In this document: positions 21,175 through 26,348 of the stretch, piece after piece | How positions within the stretch are numbered: the stretch's first letter is position 1 | Layout: the number at the start of each line of letters is the position of its first letter | Origin: JBAYST01 sp041676005 | GTDB taxonomy: Bacteria > Bacillota_I > Bacilli_A > RFN20 > CAG-826 | DNA: 26,348 nt | NCBI GenBank assembly: GCA_041676005.1 | Contig: JBAYST010000008.1 | Coordinates: 1 to 26,348 of the forward strand | Direction: 5' to 3' | Notes under the pieces: model-generated | The model's database searches: none | Told to the model about the DNA's origin: nothing | Seen by the model: only the letters and a program-made list of their open reading frames with translations | Position numbers and translations under genes: made by a program

Positions 21175-21365
21175 AGACTAAAAGCGAGGCGAGGACGGTG
21201 GAAGCTTGCCAGTGACTGAATTAAAAGTATCACTTCGTGAACTGAGGCCGAACTAAAGTAAGCCTCACGGTCTCCCCGTTATCGGAATTGAGAGTCGAGA
21301 AATAAATATTCTCGGAACTAAGGTGGTACCGCGCTAAAAGCGTCCTTAGATGGGCGCTTTTTTAT
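21175..21365 (+). promoter_or_regulatory. T-box leader upstream of ileS
   Basis: The T-box AAGGTGGTACCGCG begins at 21320. CTAAGG (21318-21323) can pair with CCTTAG (21344-21349) as antiterminator. Stem III is CGAGAA/TTCTCG (about 21296-21314). Stem I is less clear: GTGGAAGCTT (21199-21208) can pair with AAGCCTCAC (21260-21268), and TGAGGC/GCCTCA forms an alternative hairpin. I cannot place the specifier with confidence; ATC (Ile) at 21281-21283, before Stem III, is the best candidate. A GATAAT at 21166-21171 may be the -10. The gene downstream makes isoleucine the expected signal. Confidence 0.85.
21339..21363 (+). terminator. T-box attenuator of ileS
   Basis: AGCGTCC-TTAGAT-GGGCGCT (21339-21358) is a 7-bp stem with one G·U, followed by a T run to 21363. 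Formation competes with the T-box antiterminator, which uses the CCTTAG overlapping its left arm and loop. Confidence 0.9.
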
Positions 21366-21383
21366 ATTTATAGGAGGAGAAAA

Positions 21384-24116
21384 ATGGAATTAAAAGAAAC
21401 CCTTTTGATGCCAAAGACGGACTTTGAGATGAGAGGTAATCTCGCTAGAAAAGAACCGCTTTTAGTCAAAAAATGGGAAGAAATCGATTTATATCAAAAG
21501 ATGAATCTTTTGCGTAAGGGTCAAAAGCCGTTCATTCTCCATGATGGGCCTCCATATGCAAACGGAAATATTCATTGTGGGCACATGATGAACCGTATTT
21601 TAAAAGACTTTGTAGTCCGCTATAAAAATATGAGTGGATTTGAAACACCTTTTGTTTTGGGTTGGGATACTCACGGTTTACCAATCGAAAACATGGTGAC
21701 TAAATCTGGAGTCAATCGAAAGACGACACCAATTGCGGAATTTCGGAAAAAATGTGAAGAATACGCCTTAAAACAAGTTGAAATTCAACGAGCACAAATG
21801 ATTCGTCTTGGAATTTTAGCAGATCAAAAACATCCGTATCTCACTTTAGATAAAATTTATGAAGCTCGTCAAATTGAATTATTCGCTAAGATGGCTTTAA
21901 AGGGTTTGATCTACAAAGGTTTAAAACCAGTTTATTGGTCACCGTCTAGTGAATCTGCTTTAGCAGAAGCTGAAATTGTCTACGAGGATTCAAAGGCGCA
22001 TTCAGTCTATGTCGCCTTTGAAGTTAAAGACGGCAAAGGAATTATCGACCAAGATGCAAAAGTGATTATCTGGACGACGACTCCTTGGACATTACCGGCC
22101 AACTTAGCGGTCTCTGTTCATCCTGATTTTGTCTATGGTGAATATCAAACAAATAAAGGAAAGCTCTGCTTCTTAGAAGAATTTAAAGATCGTTTGAGTG
22201 AAACTCTAGATTTAAAAGACGTCAAACTTATAAAAACCTTCAAAGGTAAAGAACTCGAAGGTCTAGTTTTAAAACATCCTTTTTATAACCGTGATTCGTT
22301 ATTGATCGTCGGTGAACACGTCACAAATGAAACCGGAACCGGTTTTGTTCATACCGCACCCGGACATGGTGAAGATGACTTTAAAGTTTGTCAAAAATAT
22401 CAAATCGAACCATATTGTCCTGTCGATGGTAAAGGCTTCATGATGGAAGAAACCGGTGAAGGGATTGCCGGATTATTTTACGCTGATGCTGATTTGGTCA
22501 TTTTAAAAATCCTTGAAAATAACAACTTGTTGTTAAAACATGAAATTATTACTCACTCTTATCCACATGATTGGCGAACTGGAAAACCGCTGATTTTTAG
22601 AGCTACCGCACAATGGTTTTGTTCGATCGAACCGATTAGAGAAAAGCTATTAAAAGAAATAGAGCGAATTCATTGGCAACCACATTGGGGAAAAATCCGA
22701 ATGATCAACATGATTAAAGATCGTGATGATTGGTGTATTTCTCGGCAAAGACTCTGGGGAGTTCCTTTACCAATTATTTATTGTGAAGACGGAACTCCGG
22801 TAATGGAAAAAGATGTTTTTGAACACGTCGCAAAATTAATTAAAGAACACGGATCAAATGTTTGGTATGAATCATCGGCTAAAGAATTGCTCCCCGATGG
22901 ATATAAAAACGTTCATTCTCTTAATGGAGAATTCAGCAAAGAAAAAGACATCATGGATGTTTGGTTTGATTCTGGTTCTAGTTGGGATGGGGTCTTACTT
23001 GAACGAAAGATGCCATTTCCGGCAGATTTATATTTAGAAGGTAACGATCAATATCGCGGATGGTTTAATTCCTCGCTTATTTTAGCAGTGGCTAATCAAA
23101 ATATCTCACCGTATCACAATATTTTGTCACACGGATTTGTCCTTGATGACAATTGGGAAAAAATGTCTAAATCAAAAGGTAACGGAATCGACCCCCTCAA
23201 GATCGCCAATGTTTATGGCGCGGATATTTTAAGACTTTGGGTGGCGACGATTGATTATCAACAAGACGTCCGAATCAGTGAAAACATCATCGTTCAAATC
23301 GCGGAAATATATCGCAAAATTCGCAATACCTTTAAATTCCTTTTAGGGAATTTAAATGAATACGATTTGAGTATTAAAAAAGTTATTTATCAACCAGTTG
23401 ATAAATTCATCCTTGCAAAGTTAGAAGAAGTGAAAAATATTTCCTTAAAAGCGATGGAGAAATATGATTTTGGAACGATGATGTCGGCGATCATCACTTT
23501 CATTTCGAGTGATCTATCGAGTTTTTATCTCGATATCACCAAAGATGTTCTTTACTGTGATAAAAAAGATGATCCACGACGAAGTGCGGTGATGGAAGTT
23601 TATCGTGAAGTGAGTGAGACTCTGATGCGCTTGCTAGCGCCGATTCTTCCTTTTACGATGGAAGAAGTAAATGCTAACCTCCCAGGTAAAAGAAAAGAAT
23701 CCGCTCAACTTTATGATTATCCGCTATTGAGTAATGAGCATAAAAAAGAACTGCTCGAGCAATATAGTGACTTTTTACGTCTGAGAAGTGATGTCTTAAA
23801 AGCCTTAGAGGAAGCAAGAAGTGCGCAAATTATCGGTTCTGCGCAAGAAGCTTCAATCGCAATTGAAGAAATAAATAAGAAAAGCGTTTCATTATTTGCT
23901 AAAATGGATGAAGCCGAAGCTTGTCGTCTCTTCGGTGTTTCCGCTTTAAGATTTGTCGATGACTTAAAAGATGCTCCAAAATATGTCGGAAGCAAAGTCA
24001 AAGTCATTCATCATCCAGGAATTAAATGTGATCGTTGCTGGAATTATTCAGACGATACAAAAGAAATTGAAGGTCATCATCTCTGCTCACGATGCCAGAA
24101 AGTGTTAGGTAAATAA
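21384..24116 (+). CDS. ileS: Isoleucyl-tRNA synthetase
   Basis: Charges tRNA-Ile and edits Val-tRNA-Ile. 910 aa, the bacterial type. Class I HIGH motif in DGPPYANGNIHCGHMMN (H64-C65-G66-H67; Cys at the second position is less usual than Leu or Ile), GWDTHGLPIE, the CP1 editing domain with TTTPWTLPANLAV and HTAPGHGEDDF, DVWFDSGSSW, and KMSKSKGNG at 593-601. The C-terminal zinc-binding Cys4 is complete (C882, C885, C901, C904). AGGAGGAG precedes ATG 21384. It is controlled by the T-box and followed after one base by lspA. Confidence 0.98.
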   Translation: MELKETLLMPKTDFEMRGNLARKEPLLVKKWEEIDLYQKMNLLRKGQKPFILHDGPPYANGNIHCGHMMNRILKDFVVRYKNMSGFETPFVLGWDTHGLPIENMVTKSGVNRKTTPIAEFRKKCEEYALKQVEIQRAQMIRLGILADQKHPYLTLDKIYEARQIELFAKMALKGLIYKGLKPVYWSPSSESALAEAEIVYEDSKAHSVYVAFEVKDGKGIIDQDAKVIIWTTTPWTLPANLAVSVHPDFVYGEYQTNKGKLCFLEEFKDRLSETLDLKDVKLIKTFKGKELEGLVLKHPFYNRDSLLIVGEHVTNETGTGFVHTAPGHGEDDFKVCQKYQIEPYCPVDGKGFMMEETGEGIAGLFYADADLVILKILENNNLLLKHEIITHSYPHDWRTGKPLIFRATAQWFCSIEPIREKLLKEIERIHWQPHWGKIRMINMIKDRDDWCISRQRLWGVPLPIIYCEDGTPVMEKDVFEHVAKLIKEHGSNVWYESSAKELLPDGYKNVHSLNGEFSKEKDIMDVWFDSGSSWDGVLLERKMPFPADLYLEGNDQYRGWFNSSLILAVANQNISPYHNILSHGFVLDDNWEKMSKSKGNGIDPLKIANVYGADILRLWVATIDYQQDVRISENIIVQIAEIYRKIRNTFKFLLGNLNEYDLSIKKVIYQPVDKFILAKLEEVKNISLKAMEKYDFGTMMSAIITFISSDLSSFYLDITKDVLYCDKKDDPRRSAVMEVYREVSETLMRLLAPILPFTMEEVNANLPGKRKESAQLYDYPLLSNEHKKELLEQYSDFLRLRSDVLKALEEARSAQIIGSAQEASIAIEEINKKSVSLFAKMDEAEACRLFGVSALRFVDDLKDAPKYVGSKVKVIHHPGIKCDRCWNYSDDTKEIEGHHLCSRCQKVLGK

Positions 24117-24117
24117 T

Positions 24118-24894
24118 ATGTCAAAAAAAGTCAATTGTCCGTTTAATAAGTTCACCCGTGCGATCGGGAAGTTTTTTCACAATCCAAAACCATATTTGAA
24201 AAGATTTTTCTTTTCATTTGTTTGGTTAGCCATCTTGATGTTCATCATCGATATAGTCACTAAACACGTCATTATGAAAAATATGAGTCTCAATCAAGAG
24301 ATTTCCCTCATTCCTAATTTCCTGACTATTCATTATGTCCAAAATTCAGGAATGGCGTTTGGACTCGATATTAAACCTGGGCTGACTAATACAATTTTCT
24401 TCATCGCAATTAGCGTTATCGGTGCAGGAGTTTTGATTTTTATTACCGCTAGATATTGGAAGAGAATCAAGAGTCTTCCACGCGCTGCGCTTATGTTAAT
24501 GATTTCTGGAACGATTGGAAATCTCATCGACCGTTCGTTTTATATCAATTATGCCGCCGCACCGGTTGACGGACATTATCCACATTATGTCGTCGATTGG
24601 ATTGGGGTAGGAAATTTTGCGCGTTTTAACATTGCCGATTCATGTTTGACGGTTGGCGCTTTGATTCTCATCGTCTATTTGTTCGTGATGGAAATTCTTG
24701 AAGACGCAAGAAAAAGAAAAGCAGCTAAAATGCCAGCTAGTGATGAGTCGATCAAAAAAGGAGTTTCACTTGACGAAACTCAAATCGTCGATGTTCAAGT
24801 GGAACCAGTAATAGAGGCAAAAGAAGAACCTAAACCAGTCGAGAAAAAGAAAACGACTTCAACTAAAAAGAAAACCAAAACCTCGAATGAATAA
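24118..24894 (+). CDS. lspA: Lipoprotein signal peptidase (signal peptidase II), extended
   Basis: Membrane aspartyl protease that cleaves prolipoprotein signal peptides after lipidation. 258 aa against a usual 150-170. The core has about four membrane spans (30-47, 90-111, 121-137, 175-194), NSGMAFG (76-82), GTIGNLIDRS with catalytic D138, and FNIADSCLTVG with catalytic D174. Extra parts are a basic 28-residue N-terminal lead and a roughly 60-residue cytoplasmic tail (198-258) rich in Lys, Glu and Thr. The start is one base after the ileS stop, implying coupling; the end overlaps rluD by 8 nt. Presence of LspA implies lipoproteins on the cell surface. Confidence 0.96.
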   Translation: MSKKVNCPFNKFTRAIGKFFHNPKPYLKRFFFSFVWLAILMFIIDIVTKHVIMKNMSLNQEISLIPNFLTIHYVQNSGMAFGLDIKPGLTNTIFFIAISVIGAGVLIFITARYWKRIKSLPRAALMLMISGTIGNLIDRSFYINYAAAPVDGHYPHYVVDWIGVGNFARFNIADSCLTVGALILIVYLFVMEILEDARKRKAAKMPASDESIKKGVSLDETQIVDVQVEPVIEAKEEPKPVEKKKTTSTKKKTKTSNE

Positions 24895-25789
24895 AATTGT
24901 CCTTGATTTAAATTATGAAGGAATGCGCCTTGATAAGGTGCTTTCAAGCATCCTTAAAGACAAGTCTCGCACTTACCTTGTAAAATTGATCGATGATGGT
25001 CACGTTTTTGTTAATGGCAAAATCGCTAAACCGGCTCTTAAGATAAAGGCTGGAGATGTGGTTACCTACGAGATTCCACCTTTAGAAGCTCTTGAAGTTG
25101 AAAAAGAAAATATTCCTTTAGATATCATCTATGAAGATAGTGATTTACTCGTGGTCAATAAACCGCAAGGAATGGTTGTTCACCCTGCAGTGGGGCATCA
25201 TCGAGGAACTTTGGTCAATGCTCTTTTAGGAAGTGTTGAAGGATTGAGTGGAATCGGAGGAACGATTCGTCCTGGAATTGTCCACCGAATCGATAAAGAT
25301 ACCTCCGGTTTACTTGTAGTTTCTAAAAATGATAAAGCTCATCTTTTCTTAGCGTCACAATTAAAAAACCATACGATGCAGCGAGAATATTATGCGCTGG
25401 TCAAAGGTATTATTTTAGAAAATGAAGGGAAGATTGATTTGCCGATTGGGAGAAGTAAAATCAACCGACAAAAAATGGCTATCGATCCAAAAAATGGTAA
25501 GTCTGCAATCACCTATTTTCAGGTTGAAAAAAGGTTTGTGGACCACACCTTAATCAGTTGCAAATTAAAGACCGGAAGGACCCATCAAATCCGAGTTCAC
25601 TTATCATATATCGGCCACCCAATTGAAGGAGATACGGTTTATGGAAGTAAGAAATCAAAACTCTATAAAGACGGTCAATTATTGCATGCTTATCGACTGA
25701 CCTTCATTCATCCAACAACTAAAAAAGAAATGGCGTTTAGCGCGCCATTACCTGATTATTTTGAGGAAATCCTCACTAATCTTAACTAA
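24887..25789 (+). CDS. RluD-like 23S rRNA pseudouridine synthase
   Basis: Isomerises uridine to pseudouridine in 23S rRNA (RluA/RluD family). 300 aa. An N-terminal S4 RNA-binding domain (about 11-60, MRLDKVLSSILKDKSRTYL) precedes the catalytic domain: YEDSDLLVVNKPQGMVVHP, GIVHRIDKDTSGLLVVSKND with catalytic D136, and LKTGRTHQIRVHLSYIGHPIEGD. The gene order lspA-rluD is common in Firmicutes. ATG 24887 lies inside the lspA end (8-nt overlap). RluD is the best guess, but RluC/RluA-type target choice cannot be excluded by eye. It ends one base from the convergent rnhC stop. Confidence 0.93.
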   Translation: MNKIVLDLNYEGMRLDKVLSSILKDKSRTYLVKLIDDGHVFVNGKIAKPALKIKAGDVVTYEIPPLEALEVEKENIPLDIIYEDSDLLVVNKPQGMVVHPAVGHHRGTLVNALLGSVEGLSGIGGTIRPGIVHRIDKDTSGLLVVSKNDKAHLFLASQLKNHTMQREYYALVKGIILENEGKIDLPIGRSKINRQKMAIDPKNGKSAITYFQVEKRFVDHTLISCKLKTGRTHQIRVHLSYIGHPIEGDTVYGSKKSKLYKDGQLLHAYRLTFIHPTTKKEMAFSAPLPDYFEEILTNLN

Positions 25790-25790
25790 T

Positions 25791-26348
25791 TTATTGTTTT
25801 TTGGACAATTCTTGATAATTTTTAAAGTTCCGTTTTGCGAGTTTTGAAAACTCTTTGAATCCGATTTTTGCAATCAGATGAGTGGAAAATTCATCGACGA
25901 TTTTATTTGCACCATACGGGAATTTTACTCCGTATTTTTTTTCGAGTTTTTCTTTTTCTAGTAAGAAAGCATATCGTGCGATCACACTTGCTAGAGCGAT
26001 CGAAGGGAAAGAAGATTCCCCTTTAGTTTTAAAGACGAGGTCGCTGAGGATTTCTTTCTCATTTTTAAGGTATTTATAATATGTGTTTTCAGAGACAAAT
26101 TGATCGATATAAATGTTTTTAACAATTGGAAATTTCTTCTTTAAATTGAGCAACGCCCGATTGTGCATTTTTGCTTTTAAGGTATTGAGATTTTCGCCTT
26201 TTAAAACTTCATCACTCATTTTAGCATTTGGCAAAGTGAGTTTTGAAAACGCAAATTTTTGGCAGAGTAGTGGTCCGATTTTTAAAATCGTTTCATCACT
26301 CATTTTCTTCGAATCATGAATTCCTAAACGCTTTAATTCAATCACATC
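25791..26348 (-). CDS. rnhC: Ribonuclease HIII (N-terminal part outside window)
   Basis: Degrades the RNA strand of RNA-DNA hybrids. 185 codons are visible; the frame is open to the right edge (the first visible codons read DVIELK), so the N-terminal TBP-like domain and the first catalytic Asp-Glu pair lie outside. Seen: LGIHDSKKMSD, MHNRALLNLKKKFP, IYIDQF (a catalytic-type Asp), and SIALASVIARYAFL, which fits RNase HIII rather than HII. A GTG at 26345 is not a convincing start because the family needs the upstream domain. Convergent with the pseudouridine synthase gene with a 1-bp gap. Confidence 0.88.
   Translation of the reverse strand, partial: DVIELKRLGIHDSKKMSDETILKIGPLLCQKFAFSKLTLPNAKMSDEVLKGENLNTLKAKMHNRALLNLKKKFPIVKNIYIDQFVSENTYYKYLKNEKEILSDLVFKTKGESSFPSIALASVIARYAFLLEKEKLEKKYGVKFPYGANKIVDEFSTHLIAKIGFKEFSKLAKRNFKNYQELSKKQ

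Noticed and set aside
21243..21267. TGAGGC/GCCTCA hairpin as a separate terminator after ftsZ
   Set aside because: No T tract follows; it lies inside the ileS T-box leader and is better read as part of Stem I or an alternative fold.
26343..26345. GTG as the true start of rnhC
   Set aside because: RNase HIII needs an N-terminal domain and its Asp-Glu pair upstream, and the frame stays open to the window edge, so the gene is cut by the window.
1..26348. UGA as a tryptophan codon (mycoplasma code 4)
   Set aside because: UGA ends glgP, yceD, mraZ, rsmH and ftsA at sensible family lengths, and Trp positions use UGG.
1..26348. CRISPR arrays, insertion sequences, prophage, tRNA or rRNA genes, defence systems
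   Set aside because: No regular spaced repeats, transposase-like or phage-like proteins, tRNA-like cloverleaf or rRNA sequence seen; the gene content is housekeeping throughout.

Overview
The window reads as chromosomal housekeeping DNA from a low-GC, Firmicutes/Mollicutes-type bacterium. Evidence seen directly: AT-rich codon use, TTGACA/TATAAT-like promoters, AGGAGG-type ribosome binding sites, two T-box leaders, a Bacilli-type DnaE with an HSGYS N-terminus, an RNase HIII, and MraZ-RsmH-FtsA-FtsZ. UGA ends several genes (glgP, yceD, mraZ, rsmH, ftsA) and tryptophan is UGG, so this is not a code-4 mycoplasma. The division cluster goes mraZ, rsmH, a small membrane protein, ftsA, ftsZ, ileS with no mur, mraY, ftsW or ftsI gene. 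That shape resembles wall-less or wall-reduced lineages such as Acholeplasma, Izemoplasma and uncultured RF39-like gut Bacilli. This placement is inference.

Layout. On the minus strand lie the 5' two thirds of dnaE (1-2150), a terminator, then the ackA-nrnA operon (2238-4441). A 306-bp divergent intergenic region follows, with a candidate ackA promoter and a cre-like site. On the plus strand comes glgB-glgP-dut-M42 peptidase (4748-10633), closed by a bidirectional terminator shared with a convergent DUF523 gene (10702-11142). DUF523 and a YgjP-like metalloprotease gene diverge from two overlapping promoters that leave almost no 5' leader. The protease gene is coupled to a SpoU rRNA methyltransferase (to 12585). 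A Phe T-box then precedes pheS-pheT-yceD (to 16854), followed by a perfect 18-bp palindrome and a strong terminator.

The division block starts with a near-consensus promoter whose predicted start lies at three tandem 10-bp MraZ-box-like repeats. It runs mraZ-rsmH-ORF75 to a terminator at 18669-18693. ftsA-ftsZ have their own promoter behind a tandem 11-bp repeat and a palindrome. A second T-box controls ileS-lspA-rluD, which converge with a partial RNase HIII gene at the window edge.

How the genes fit together: ackA gives ATP from acetyl phosphate; glgB/glgP build branches in and mobilise an alpha-glucan store; nrnA, dut, dnaE and rnhC serve nucleotide and DNA/RNA upkeep; pheST and ileS charge tRNA under tRNA-sensing control; MraZ probably represses its own operon, while ftsAZ appear uncoupled from it.

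I found no mobile element, CRISPR array, tRNA or rRNA gene, and no clear undescribed multi-gene system. The most interesting points are the regulation and composition of the reduced division cluster: ORF75, an FtsA with no visible membrane-targeting helix, the MraZ operator, and the repeat array before ftsA.
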